The notes beneath the pieces are model-generated. The model searched no databases, was not told the origin of the DNA, and saw only the letters and a program-made list of their open reading frames with translations. From contig NZ_JPRD01000017.1 in NCBI RefSeq assembly GCF_000817815.1, positions 47,233 through 111,232 of the forward strand: a stretch of DNA of 64,000 nucleotides, written 5' to 3'. Below are positions 43,911 to 52,623 of this stretch, one piece after another. The translations under genes were made by a program, and so were the position numbers. The stretch comes from Vibrio owensii CAIM 1854 = LMG 25443. GTDB taxonomy: Bacteria; Pseudomonadota; Gammaproteobacteria; Enterobacterales; Vibrionaceae. The first letter of the stretch is position 1; each line of letters starts with the position of its first letter.

Positions 43911-44585
43911 TTAGCTTTCAAATGAAAGTTTCTCGCCGAACGTCTCTTTCCAGTCTTTATCGAACTGCTCAACCGCCGGTTTTACTGCTGGATGTGCGAA
44001 CATTTGTGCTGCCACATCGGTTGGCAATGTAATGGCTTCGATGCCTAGCTTCATCACTTCCATCGCTTGTTGAGTGTTCTTGAAGCTGGCTGCCAAAATC
44101 TTCGCTGGTAGTTGGTTTTGATCGAGCAACAATTGAAGATCCGCGACCACTTCAACACCGTTGCCGTTCATCGCATCAATGCGGTTTACGTAAGGTGCTA
44201 GGTAGTCAGCACCGCACAGTGCCGCTAGGAAACCTTGTTGAGCTGAATAGATAGCGGTAGCAAGAACCTGAATTCCCTCTTTTTTCATTAGCTTAATTGC
44301 AGCTAAGCCTGTTTCTGTTGCTGGCACTTTTACCACCATATCGTAAGGCAATTCATTCAATTGGCGTGCTTCTGCCACCATGCCTTCGACGGTTGAACTC
44401 ACGACTTGAGCATGAAAGCGAGGTGTACCGCCAAGTGCTTCTTGCATGCCTGCTAGGGTTTCATTCAGTCCCTGTTTTGACTTCGCCAAAATGCTTGGGT
44501 TTGTCGTCACGCCTTTTAGCGGTAGGCACTGGTTAAAGCGTTTTACTTCTGCCACATCAGCAGTATCTAAATAAAGTTCAATCAT
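43911..44585 (-). CDS. fsa: Fructose-6-phosphate aldolase / transaldolase-like FSA
   Basis: 224 residues from the ATG at 44585 (AAGG upstream); an upstream in-frame stretch to 44702 belongs to the regulatory region. Small transaldolase type: ELYLDTADVAEV at the N-terminus, TTNPSILAKS, Schiff-base Lys K86 in MVVKVPATETG, and TAIYSAQQGFLAALCGADYLAPYVNRI. FSA enzymes cleave or form F6P-like substrates from dihydroxyacetone or hydroxyacetone and G3P. It is divergent from a glycyl radical enzyme and its activase, mirroring E. coli ybiY-ybiW-fsaA and pflCD-fsaB. Confidence 0.92.
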   Translation of the reverse strand: MIELYLDTADVAEVKRFNQCLPLKGVTTNPSILAKSKQGLNETLAGMQEALGGTPRFHAQVVSSTVEGMVAEARQLNELPYDMVVKVPATETGLAAIKLMKKEGIQVLATAIYSAQQGFLAALCGADYLAPYVNRIDAMNGNGVEVVADLQLLLDQNQLPAKILAASFKNTQQAMEVMKLGIEAITLPTDVAAQMFAHPAVKPAVEQFDKDWKETFGEKLSFES

Positions 44586-44655
44586 GGTTTCTACCTTAAA
44601 CAAAATCTTCGTTTTGATGATGGGATCACTATAGATCTGACAATCGAACGAGATC

Positions 44656-44669
44656 TTGATTTTGATCAA
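44656..44669. promoter_or_regulatory. FNR box (perfect) in fsa / radical-enzyme divergent region
   Basis: TTGAT-TTTG-ATCAA matches the FNR consensus (TTGATnnnnATCAA) at all ten defined positions. It lies 70 bases from the fsa start and 172 from the activase start, and implies anaerobic activation. Confidence 0.75.
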
Positions 44670-44675
44670 TTGAAA

Positions 44676-44711
44676 TTTCATTTGAAACCATAATAATTTC
44701 ATTAAATGAAA
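44676..44711. promoter_or_regulatory. Paired TTTCA palindromes, candidate operator
   Basis: TTTCA-TT-TGAAA (44676-44687) and TTTCATT-A-AATGAAA (44697-44711, perfect 15-base palindrome) are centred 22 bases apart, two helical turns. Likely the site of a dedicated regulator of the fsa / radical-enzyme operon; no such regulator is encoded next to it. Confidence 0.5.
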
Positions 44712-44841
44712 GTTAAGTGAAACTTGTAAACGCTCAAATGAAGCTTTCAGTTAGAAAACACAAAAGCTGTTCATAAGACTCAACGAGCAAAAGAAACGAA
44801 TTAGGTACACAGCGGTAGCACAGACCAAGAGGCAAGCAGAG

Positions 44842-45783
44842 ATGTATTTCAATATCCAACGATTCTCTACCCATGATGGCGATGGCATTCGTTCCATTCT
44901 TTTTCTTAAAGGATGCAGCTTGTCTTGCCCTTGGTGTCAAAACCCAGAAAGCCGCAGCGAAAAGCATTCACTGTTGTTTGATCAGCGAAGCTGCATGGAA
45001 GATTGCCAGCTGTGCGTTTCTACGTATCAAGCTACAACTCAAACCACGGCGGGTAGTGAAACGGCGAGCGATGGTATTCAACGCATCGACAATCAAATCA
45101 TCATCAATCGCAAAGCCATCAAAGAAGACCAACTGATCGCGCTGCGAGACGTCTGTCCTACGCAAGCACTGACTGTCTGCGGTGAAGAGGCAAAATCAGA
45201 CATGCTGTTCGACACCTTGATGAAAGACAAACCTTTCTACGATCAAAGCCAAGGTGGTGTGACCTTCTCCGGTGGTGAGCCACTCATGCAAGCGGATTTG
45301 GTAGCAGAACTCGCACAGCGTCTGCATGACAACCAAGTCTCTACCGCTATTGAATCGTGCATGCATGTGCCGTGGAAGAACGTCGAAAAAGCCGCGCCGC
45401 ATATTGATTGCTGGTTGGCGGATTTAAAACACACCGATGAAGAGAAGTTTCTTAGCTGGGCGAAAGGTTCACTAAAACGCATCAAAGACAATTTCCGAAA
45501 ACTGGCACCTATCGCGAAACGCATTGTGATTCGCGTTCCAGTGGTGCCGGGGTTCAATGACACCATCGAAGAGTTGAAAGACATCATCGATTTTGCGGCT
45601 TCACTAGAAAGCTGCCAAGAACTTCACTTGCTGCCGTACCACACGCTCGGCATCAATAAATACCGTTTGCTCGATATGCCTTACGAGTGTTCTGACAAGC
45701 CACTAAACAAACCAGAACTGCTAGAAAGCGCCATGCAATACGCAAGCGAAAACACCCAACTTAACGTGATTGTAAGAGGTTAA
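44842..45783 (+). CDS. Glycyl-radical-enzyme activating protein (radical SAM)
   Basis: 313 residues. Radical-SAM cluster motif C25-SLS-C29-PW-C32 preceded by STHDGDGIRSILFLKG, the hallmark of PFL-type activases. A ferredoxin-like insert (CMEDCQLC near 50-60, and CPTQAL) is partly conserved, as in YbiY/PflC-type activases with extra [4Fe-4S] clusters. TFSGGEPLMQ and the substrate loop RVPVVPGFNDT follow. It generates the glycyl radical on the enzyme encoded two bases downstream. Confidence 0.93.
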   Translation: MYFNIQRFSTHDGDGIRSILFLKGCSLSCPWCQNPESRSEKHSLLFDQRSCMEDCQLCVSTYQATTQTTAGSETASDGIQRIDNQIIINRKAIKEDQLIALRDVCPTQALTVCGEEAKSDMLFDTLMKDKPFYDQSQGGVTFSGGEPLMQADLVAELAQRLHDNQVSTAIESCMHVPWKNVEKAAPHIDCWLADLKHTDEEKFLSWAKGSLKRIKDNFRKLAPIAKRIVIRVPVVPGFNDTIEELKDIIDFAASLESCQELHLLPYHTLGINKYRLLDMPYECSDKPLNKPELLESAMQYASENTQLNVIVRG

Positions 45784-45785
45784 CT

Positions 45786-48209
45786 ATGGACCTGAATTAC
45801 CTTCCTGAGCGTATCAAAGCGCACAAATTGGCACTGGTAAATATCGTAACGCCACCCGTCTGTACCGAGCGTGCAGAGGCATACACTCGTGCTTATCAAG
45901 CAAACGAAGACAAACCTGTGATTGTCCAACGTGCGCTAGCACTGCAAGAGCATTTACGCACTCGTACTATTTGGATTAAACACGATGAGTTGATCGTCGG
46001 TAACCAAGCGAGCAAAGTGCGCGCTGCACCTATTTTCCCAGAATACACTGTACGTTGGATTGAAGCGGAAATTGATGATCTAGCCGACCGCCCAGGTGCA
46101 GGCTTTGCCGTTACCGAAGAAGATAAGCAAAGCATTCACAGCATCACACCGTATTGGCGTGGTAAAACCGTTCAAGACCGTTGTTACGGCTTGTTCACTG
46201 ATGAGCAGCAAGAAATCTTAGCCAGCACCATCATTAAAGCTGAAGGCAACATGACTTCGGGTGACGCGCACCTTGCGGTGGATAACGAGAAAATCCTTAA
46301 GCTAGGCATGAACGGTTTGTTAGAGGATGTTCGTCAGCACCGTGTTAACAATGATGTTTCGACCTTTGAAGGCTTGAAGAAAGAGCAGTTCTACAAGTCG
46401 GTCGAAATCGTGCTGCTTGCGATTCAAGACCACATAGTGAGCTACTCTGAATTGGCGGCAAAAATGGCGTTAGAAGAGACGCGCCCGCTACGCAAAGCTG
46501 AGTTAGAAAGCATTGCGGCAAACTGTCGTCATGTCGCGAGCCACGCACCAGAAAACTTCTGGCAAGCACTGCAATTGAGCTACTTCGTTCAATTGATGCT
46601 ACAAATCGAATCGAATGGTCACTCGGTTTCTTTCGGTCGTATGGACCAGTTCCTAAACGAATTTTATGTTCGTGATATCGAAAACGGCACAATTGAGAAA
46701 GACTTTGCATTAGAGCTTTTACAAAGCTGTTGGTTGAAGCTGCTTGAAGTTAACAAGATTCGCTCTGGTGCGCACTCTAAAGCCTCCGCAGGTTCTCCGC
46801 TGTACCAAAACGTGTGTATCGGCGGTCAGAAGTTGAATGAAAAGGGTGAGCCTGAAGATGCAGTGAATCCACTTTCTTGGGCGATTCTGGAATCTTGTGG
46901 TCAGTTACGTTCGACGCAACCTAACTTGAGTGTGCGTTACCATGAGGGTTTAAACCAAGAATTCCTGATGGGTTGTGTTGAAGTGATTAAATGTGGCTTC
47001 GGTATGCCAGCGTTCAACAACGATGAGATTGTTATTCCTGAATTCATCAAGCTTGGTGTAGAGAAAGAAGACGCTTACAACTACGCATCTATCGGCTGTA
47101 TCGAGACCGCAGTTCCGGGCAAATGGGGTTACCGTTGTACGGGCATGAGCTTCATTAACTTCGCTCGTATCTTGCTAGCTTCATTGAACGAAGGTGTGGA
47201 TGCAACAACGGGTAAAGCTTTCTTGCCACACGATAAGTCATTAGCAAAAGGCAACTTTGAGAACTTTGAGCAAGTGACCGCTTCTTGGGCAGAGCAAATC
47301 CGCTACTACACCCGTAAATCGATTGAGATTGATACAGTCGTCGACAGCGTGCTTGAACAGCAGGCACAAGACATTTTCTGTTCAACGCTGGTGGATGATT
47401 GTTTAGCTCGCGGTAAAACCGTGAAAGAAGGTGGTGCGAAATACGATTGGGTATCTGGTTTGCAAGTCGGTATCGCCAACTTGGGTAACAGCCTAGCAGC
47501 AATCAAACACCTTGTTTTCGATGACGCGCAGATTACTCAGCCAGAGCTGGCAAAAGCATTGGCAGAAGATTTCGATGGTATGGAGAACGAACAGCTTCGC
47601 CAACGTCTTATCAACTTTGCACCAAAATACGGTAACGATGATGACGCGGTAGACCAACTGCTCGCAGACGCGTACCAAGTGTACATTGATGAGCTAGAGC
47701 AGTTCGTTAATACGCGTCATGGGCGTGGTCCAATTGGCGGCGGTTACTACGCAGGTACATCAAGTATCTCGGCAAACGTCCCATTCGGTGCTTCAACCAT
47801 GGCAACGCCGGACGGTCGTAAAGCGAAAACGCCATTGGCAGAAGGTGCAAGCCCGTCATCTGGCTCAGACCGTTTAGGTCCAACGGCGGTGTACAACTCG
47901 GTCGGTAAGATCCAAGCGAATAAGATCCTTGGTGGCGTGCTGCTTAACCAGAAGTTAAGCCCGGCAGCGGTTGAGTCTGAAGGGGATAAGCTCAAGCTTT
48001 CTATGTTGATCCGTACCTTCTTCAACCACCACAAAGGTTGGCACGTGCAGTACAACATCGTTTCTCGTGAGACCTTGTTAGCCGCGAAGAAGAACCCAGA
48101 GCAATATCGTGATCTTGTTGTGCGAGTTGCAGGCTACTCAGCCTTCTTTACCGCGCTATCACCAGATGCGCAAGACGACATCATCGCACGTACTGAGCAC
48201 GAGCTGTAA
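45786..48209 (+). CDS. Glycyl radical enzyme, YbiW/PflD type
   Basis: 807 residues. Catalytic Cys438 and Glu440 in ASIGCIETAVPG, and radical Gly783 in RVAGYSAFF near the C-terminus. GCIE rather than the CC pair of true pyruvate formate-lyase puts it with the dehydratase/lyase-like group. E. coli YbiW and PflD have, from memory, been linked to ring opening of anhydrohexitol 6-phosphates to 1-deoxyfructose 6-phosphate, which FSA cleaves; the divergent fsa gene here fits that. The alternative is a glycerol or diol dehydratase. Expressed after its activase, with a perfect FNR box upstream of the divergent pair. Confidence 0.9.
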   Translation: MDLNYLPERIKAHKLALVNIVTPPVCTERAEAYTRAYQANEDKPVIVQRALALQEHLRTRTIWIKHDELIVGNQASKVRAAPIFPEYTVRWIEAEIDDLADRPGAGFAVTEEDKQSIHSITPYWRGKTVQDRCYGLFTDEQQEILASTIIKAEGNMTSGDAHLAVDNEKILKLGMNGLLEDVRQHRVNNDVSTFEGLKKEQFYKSVEIVLLAIQDHIVSYSELAAKMALEETRPLRKAELESIAANCRHVASHAPENFWQALQLSYFVQLMLQIESNGHSVSFGRMDQFLNEFYVRDIENGTIEKDFALELLQSCWLKLLEVNKIRSGAHSKASAGSPLYQNVCIGGQKLNEKGEPEDAVNPLSWAILESCGQLRSTQPNLSVRYHEGLNQEFLMGCVEVIKCGFGMPAFNNDEIVIPEFIKLGVEKEDAYNYASIGCIETAVPGKWGYRCTGMSFINFARILLASLNEGVDATTGKAFLPHDKSLAKGNFENFEQVTASWAEQIRYYTRKSIEIDTVVDSVLEQQAQDIFCSTLVDDCLARGKTVKEGGAKYDWVSGLQVGIANLGNSLAAIKHLVFDDAQITQPELAKALAEDFDGMENEQLRQRLINFAPKYGNDDDAVDQLLADAYQVYIDELEQFVNTRHGRGPIGGGYYAGTSSISANVPFGASTMATPDGRKAKTPLAEGASPSSGSDRLGPTAVYNSVGKIQANKILGGVLLNQKLSPAAVESEGDKLKLSMLIRTFFNHHKGWHVQYNIVSRETLLAAKKNPEQYRDLVVRVAGYSAFFTALSPDAQDDIIARTEHEL

Positions 48210-48229
48210 GTAGACTGACTAAGTAAAAT

Positions 48230-48256
48230 AAAAAGGCACCGGTTGGTGCCTTTTTC
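48230..48256 (+). terminator. Rho-independent terminator
   Basis: AAAAAGGCACC pairs with GGTGCCTTTTT around GGTT-type loop. One of four closely similar GGCACC...GGTGCC terminators in the window. Confidence 0.88.
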
Positions 48257-48308
48257 ATTATTAAATCAATCAGTAAGTACAAAAACAGAGCAACTGGATT
48301 CGAGATAA

Positions 48309-48464
48309 CGGTTTTGTTTTATAAAACACAGCAAGGCTCGCATTATAAATAACGCTTTTCATATAGTTTCACGTGATATTACTGGGAGTTTACATAAACT
48401 TAGCGAAAAAACTGGTTTTAAGGTTGAGATAACAAGAAGTGGAAGCTTTCAAGTAAGAGGGTAA
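48309..48464 (+). pseudogene. Startless protein-like fragment (51 codons)
   Basis: The frame is open from 48309 after an in-frame TAA and ends at TAA 48464, but has no ATG, GTG or TTG. The last 33 residues (HIVSRDITGSLHKLSEKTGF, then KVEITRSGSFQVRG) have normal protein-like composition. It is 69 bases before the 191-residue membrane-protein gene. It may be the remnant 3' end of a deleted gene, or chance. Confidence 0.3.
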
Positions 48465-48532
48465 TCACTTTATATAACAATGACCTTTCTAGTGTGAGAA
48501 AGCTAGCAAATAGATACGTATAGAGAATTACG

Positions 48533-49108
48533 ATGGAATTGATACAGAAGAAAGGATCGAATAAACATACGTTTACTTTCCATGATGATTATTTCAACTA
48601 CGCCATAAAAGACAAAAATGGGTCTTGTGACGAAAACTTTCGGTATGTCGATTTCCCTAAAAAGTCATCGGTTGTCATTGAACGCAATGAGTGGTTGAGA
48701 AATGTAGGCGCGTTGTGGATTGTGATTGGTCTCTTTCAAATTGGTCACGCTATGTATGCCGGCGCGCCTTTGAGTGGTAAAGGCTTTTGGATGGTAATTG
48801 GTCTTCTGTGTATCGGTTGGTCATACTTATCCACGGTAAGATACAGTGTGTTTTCAATGGAACCGTTGAAAGTCTATGTGATTCAAGAGCGGTATCATGA
48901 TGTCATCATCGAAGAGATCAAAGGCAGACGTATTCAACAGCTTTTGAAATACTACGGTGACGTTGACCCAGAGAATGACCCGGAAAACGAGATTGATAAA
49001 TTTCATTGGTTACAAAAGGAAGGCGTGATTAACGAGCAAGAGTTAGAGCAGAAATTAGCCGAGATTGAGTTTCTAAAACATGATGTCCAACCTCAATATT
49101 TTAACTGA
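48533..49108 (+). CDS. Hypothetical membrane protein
   Basis: 191 residues, family not recognised. A basic, Asp/Lys-rich N-terminus, two adjacent membrane helices (VGALWIVIGLFQIGHAMYAG and FWMVIGLLCIGWSYLSTV, about 58-105), then a soluble C-terminal half with acidic DPENDPENEID and a Glu-rich helix. AGAGAATTACG upstream of the ATG. Likely co-transcribed with the small membrane-protein gene 24 bases later. Confidence 0.6.
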   Translation: MELIQKKGSNKHTFTFHDDYFNYAIKDKNGSCDENFRYVDFPKKSSVVIERNEWLRNVGALWIVIGLFQIGHAMYAGAPLSGKGFWMVIGLLCIGWSYLSTVRYSVFSMEPLKVYVIQERYHDVIIEEIKGRRIQQLLKYYGDVDPENDPENEIDKFHWLQKEGVINEQELEQKLAEIEFLKHDVQPQYFN

Positions 49109-49132
49109 TTCCTCTCAATTTGGTGTTGAAAT

Positions 49133-49399
49133 ATGAATACTAAAAAATTTCAAAAATGGAAGAAAACGAGGGAAAAAGGATTTGTTCGGTTTACCACAAT
49201 TTATGGTTCAACCTTCGGGCTTGTATACTTTGCAGGAATAAAGTTATTTTTCGAATCTGACCGTATCGCTTATTTGACTGCCAGTTGGCAAACGCAATTA
49301 ATTCAGTTTTTAGGCTGTATGTTGATGGGGTTTGTTATTGTGTGTGGAGGTTGGTTCGGCTTTGAACGCAAATACCAAATAGCACTGAGATCAGAGTAG
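49133..49399 (+). CDS. Hypothetical small membrane protein
   Basis: 88 residues, not recognised. A strongly basic N-terminus (KKFQKWKKTREKGF), then two hydrophobic helices (FTTIYGSTFGLVYFAGIKLF and LIQFLGCMLMGFVIVCGGWFGF). A terminator follows at once. Probably operonic with the gene at 48533. Confidence 0.6.
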   Translation: MNTKKFQKWKKTREKGFVRFTTIYGSTFGLVYFAGIKLFFESDRIAYLTASWQTQLIQFLGCMLMGFVIVCGGWFGFERKYQIALRSE

Positions 49400-49403
49400 A
49401 AAC

Positions 49404-49428
49404 AAAAGGCACCGATTGGTGCCTTTTT
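49404..49428 (+). terminator. Rho-independent terminator
   Basis: AAAAGGCACC pairs with GGTGCCTTTTT around GATT. Ends the two-gene membrane-protein unit. Confidence 0.87.
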
Positions 49429-49509
49429 GCGTTTTGGTCTGAGTTTATTTACCCATATGCTCGTGGCGCATTTTACCGCAAGATCGGTTACGCCCTTTCA
49501 GTCTTGAGA

Positions 49510-50415
49510 TTAGCTTTCTTGCTGTTTGACGAATTGTCCCGGCGTCATGCCGAAATGGTTTTTGAACGCTCGAGTAAAGTGGGATTGGTCATTAAAGCCA
49601 AGCTCGTGCGCCGTTAAAGCAATATTGACTGAACCAGAAGAAAGAGCCACTCGTGCTTGTTCCAAACGCTTGTTCATCAGGTACTGATAAGGCGTTACGC
49701 CGATGAGCTTTTTGAATTCCCTCAGAAAGTAAAACTTACTGCAACCGAGCAAGTCTGCGAGATCATCGACCGCGATGTTGTTGCCGATGTTTTCTTCTAT
49801 GTATTGGTCAATCTTATCGACTTGGTGTTGGTCGAACTTAGAGGCAGCAAGCTGGTTGTTCTTAAGGTCAAAGTAGTTGGAGTAGTTTTGAATGTAGTGG
49901 GTTGCAAGGAGTGAAACCAAGTTATTGAGGTAGATTTTGCCATTTCGTCCTTTGGCTTTCGCTTCCAACATAAATAGTTCAATGATGCCTTTGATGGTCT
50001 CATCCAACACGTTGTAGTTGTTCAAAAATTGCAGCTCAATTCCCTCTAAATTGAGCGGGCAGTGTGAGAAAAACTCTTGTTCTTCAATCGCCAAAATCAC
50101 GAAGTAACAAGGCTCTGCCACATCATGGGTAAACGGGGTTTTAGGCGGATTAATCCAAATGTTGCCCGGGCTGGTTTTTAGATCGGCGAACGTGCCATCT
50201 TTTTCAACACTCCAATTCAAATCTTTTTCTAGTGCCAATGCAAAGTAGAAGTAAGGGGTGTAGACATTCTTCGGATAGAAATAAGGGGACGTGCCTTTTT
50301 CTACCAATACGCCCGACCAATCTAATCCATGGTTTGAAAACTCAATATCCAGCACGTCGCCACAGCTTGATAGCACATTAGATTCAGAGTCATAAAACTT
50401 AAGCTCGGACTTCAT
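49510..50415 (-). CDS. AraC-family transcriptional regulator
   Basis: 301 residues from the ATG at 50415 (AAAGGA seven bases upstream). Effector domain about 1-190; C-terminal helix-turn-helix pair: AVDDLADLLGCSKFYFLREFKKLIG and ALTAHELGFNDQSHFTRAFKNHFG, then TPGQFV. Divergent from the secreted hydrolase (now a pseudogene) and SnoaL-like gene at 50606-52140, with a 190-base gap, so these are its likely targets. That target operon being half broken may leave this regulator without purpose. Confidence 0.9.
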   Translation of the reverse strand: MKSELKFYDSESNVLSSCGDVLDIEFSNHGLDWSGVLVEKGTSPYFYPKNVYTPYFYFALALEKDLNWSVEKDGTFADLKTSPGNIWINPPKTPFTHDVAEPCYFVILAIEEQEFFSHCPLNLEGIELQFLNNYNVLDETIKGIIELFMLEAKAKGRNGKIYLNNLVSLLATHYIQNYSNYFDLKNNQLAASKFDQHQVDKIDQYIEENIGNNIAVDDLADLLGCSKFYFLREFKKLIGVTPYQYLMNKRLEQARVALSSGSVNIALTAHELGFNDQSHFTRAFKNHFGMTPGQFVKQQES

Positions 50416-50605
50416 TTTCTTTCCTTTGTTCTCTTCCACTTGCTAGCTGAAATTAGCCGAGTTTTGCACATTTCGTCAACTTATAGAGGGGGCAATAAAG
50501 TACAAAAACTTGGGCAGGAATGTTCAATCTTCTCTCGCGGTGCAGCGCTAATCTATACCCAAGTTAGCCGGACAGTTAGACAAAACATAAGACAGAGAGG
50601 ATGCC

Positions 50606-51580
50606 ATGTTTAAGAAATCGCTTTTACTACTATTAGGTAGTTTGCCGTTCACCACCTTTGCTCACTCAGTTTCTGCAAATGACAACAACACGAATCTAGC
50701 TTTAGAGGACACCACCATGAAACACATCGAACTCAATACTCAAGTTGGTCAACTAGCTGCAAACCTTTACCTACCAAAAGGTGCGAAAAATGCCCCAGTT
50801 GTTATCGTGACGGGCGCGTGGACAACAGTGAAAGAGCAGATGTCGGCGGTTTATGCTCAAGCATTGGTAGAGTGAGGTTACGCTGCATTGACGTTGGATT
50901 TCCGTGGTTGGGGTGAAAGCAAAGACCAAGTGATGTACTTAGAAGATCCTGCACGTAAAACCGCAGACATTCGCGCAGTGATTGAAGCAGTGGGTCAACT
51001 CGATGGTGTTGATGCATAACGCATCGGTGGTTTGGGTATCTGTGCATCGGCGGGCTACATGCTAGATGCGGTTGCCGGTAATGACAAAGTAAAAGCCGCG
51101 GCAGTGGTTGCTCCTTGGTTGCACGATAAAGCGATGGCGACTGAAATTTATGGTGGCGAAGAAAGCGCGAAAAACTTACTCGCAGCAGCGGAAGAGGCCG
51201 CACATTCAGCGACTCCGGTTTACATTGAAGCGGCAAGCACAACCAATGAGAACGCATTGATGTTCCAAGCGCCTTACTACACGGAGACTGATCGTGGTTT
51301 GATTCCTGAATATGACAACCAATACAACGTTGCATCATGGTCTGGTTGGTTGAACTACGACGCTCAAGCGAGTGCAGCAACACAAGATAAACCAGTGCTA
51401 ATGGTGGCATCTGAAGCCATGGCTCTGCCTGCTGGTGCGCATCGTTACATCGAGAATGCTGGTAGCAACGTTAACGCAGTATGGCTATACGGCATCAATC
51501 AATTCGATTTCTATGACCAACCAGAAGCAGTAAAACTGGCTGTCGATGAAGTTGTAGAGCACTTCGAAGCGAACCTATAA
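50606..51580 (+). pseudogene. Secreted alpha/beta hydrolase with two in-frame stops
   Basis: One frame runs through a full hydrolase (signal peptide KKSLLLLLGSLPFTTFAHS at the start, VVIVTGAWTTVKEQ, TLDFRGWGES, nucleophile elbow GICASAGYM, C-terminal His in the tail) but is broken by TGA (50873-50875) and TAA (51017-51019). No frame change; the two stops are in register, so they are point mutations or reading errors. CGA and CAA are natural precursors. It is followed after 11 bases by a SnoaL-like gene, and is divergent from AraC. The TGA cannot be read as selenocysteine, since a TAA follows. Confidence 0.8.
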
Positions 51581-51591
51581 GGAATCACGTG

Positions 51592-52140
51592 ATGAAGCTT
51601 AAACAACTGTGGTTGCTGTTTATCGGAGTGATTGCCATGAATGTGAATGCTCAAACCATGTCCTTGGACGAAGCGAAAATTCGTAGCAACATTAACAGCT
51701 TCTCGGCTTTGGCAGACCAAGGCGCATTTGAATACTTAGGTCGACTGTTCGCTCCAGAATTAACGGTGGATTACACCACGCTGTTTGGCGGTGAAGCTCA
51801 ACAAGTCAAACGCCAAGATTTAATGCAGCAGTGGGCGGGATTCCTGCCTGGGTTTGATGCGACATTTCATGACTTGAGCAATCTGAACGTCTCTATTGAT
51901 GGCGATAAGGCGAGTGCGACAGTGGATTTCACTGCAAGTCATTGGCTCGGTAAAGAGGGTTTCTGGGCGGTTTCGGGTGAATACGAGTTTGGGTTGCAAC
52001 GAGCAGGCGATAACTGGCAAATCACCTCAGTGAAACTGAATCGAAAAGCAGAGCAAGGTAGCCGAGATATCCTGGCAGAAGCGCCCAAGCATGCGGCGCA
52101 AAACCTAAAAGCGCGCGAAGCACTTAAAGTAACGTACTAA
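51592..52140 (+). CDS. Secreted SnoaL/NTF2-like protein
   Basis: 182 residues from the ATG at 51592, eight bases after AAGGA. Signal peptide MKLKQLWLLFIGVIAMNVNA. The SnoaL-type fold is suggested by the alpha-helical start (LDEAKIRSNINSFSALADQG), LFAPELTVDYTTLFGG, and the strand-rich SATVDFTASHWLGKEGFWAVSGEY with GDNWQITSVKL. Ends with an extra helix. Role unknown; it follows the hydrolase pseudogene in the same operon. Confidence 0.78.
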   Translation: MKLKQLWLLFIGVIAMNVNAQTMSLDEAKIRSNINSFSALADQGAFEYLGRLFAPELTVDYTTLFGGEAQQVKRQDLMQQWAGFLPGFDATFHDLSNLNVSIDGDKASATVDFTASHWLGKEGFWAVSGEYEFGLQRAGDNWQITSVKLNRKAEQGSRDILAEAPKHAAQNLKAREALKVTY

Positions 52141-52160
52141 TAAACGCGTCAGAGCGTCAC

Positions 52161-52185
52161 AAAGGCACCAATTGGTGCCTTTTCT
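52161..52185 (+). terminator. Rho-independent terminator
   Basis: AAAGGCACC pairs with GGTGCCTTT around AATT, then TCTG. Same stem as the terminators at 48230, 49404 and 63946. Confidence 0.82.
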
Positions 52186-52282
52186 GTTTGAGCTTTATCG
52201 TGTTTGGCAACATAACCATTTGATTAATCGAGTGGTTTCAATAGGGTAGGAGAAAGTTTCAAAAAGAAGGGTAGAAGAACGG

Positions 52283-52612
52283 ATGTTTTTACTCGTCGCA
52301 GTCTTTGCTGGTTTGGCAGCATTAGTTTGGTTTTTCCGAGAAGGGCAATCCATCGGTTTGCACCGTATTCTTGGTACACTTTATTTCATTGTTTATACCG
52401 TGGTGTATTTGTACGTCCCGCCATTTCTTGAAGTGGGGCATCAATACATTGCTAAAACCTACGAACTCATTCCCATCGTTTGTTATTACTTCATCCTGCA
52501 ACCAGATCCAGAAGAAGCCAGTGCAGAGCAAAAAGCGAAGATCTTTTTCGCATGGTGCGGCTTAATTTTTATTACCTGCTTCTTGTTGTATTTCAAAATG
52601 AATGTCTGGTGA
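52283..52612 (+). CDS. Small three-helix membrane protein
   Basis: 109 residues with three to four hydrophobic segments (LLVAVFAGLAALVWFF; ILGTLYFIVYTVVYLYVPPF; FFAWCGLIFITCFLLYF). The mid-loop is cytoplasmic and acidic. No family recognised. It is 11 bases ahead of a GNAT gene and may be co-transcribed. Confidence 0.6.
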   Translation: MFLLVAVFAGLAALVWFFREGQSIGLHRILGTLYFIVYTVVYLYVPPFLEVGHQYIAKTYELIPIVCYYFILQPDPEEASAEQKAKIFFAWCGLIFITCFLLYFKMNVW

Positions 52613-52623
52613 GGAGAGCGAGC

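Larger units (their letters stand above)
48210..48532. other. Gap after the radical-enzyme operon
   Basis: About 320 bases. It holds the terminator at 48230-48256 and an open but startless stretch at 48309-48464 listed separately. Nothing else recognised; the rest is AT-rich and includes the promoter of the gene at 48533. Confidence 0.5.

Noticed and set aside
50873..50875. TGA as possible selenocysteine codon in the hydrolase
   Set aside because: A TAA follows in the same frame, the residue is not at a catalytic position, and no SECIS-like hairpin was seen next to it.
50802..51410. Long minus-strand frame across the hydrolase pseudogene
   Set aside because: Open only because it is antisense to the codon pattern of the hydrolase; Leu/Pro/His-rich and unlike a real protein.
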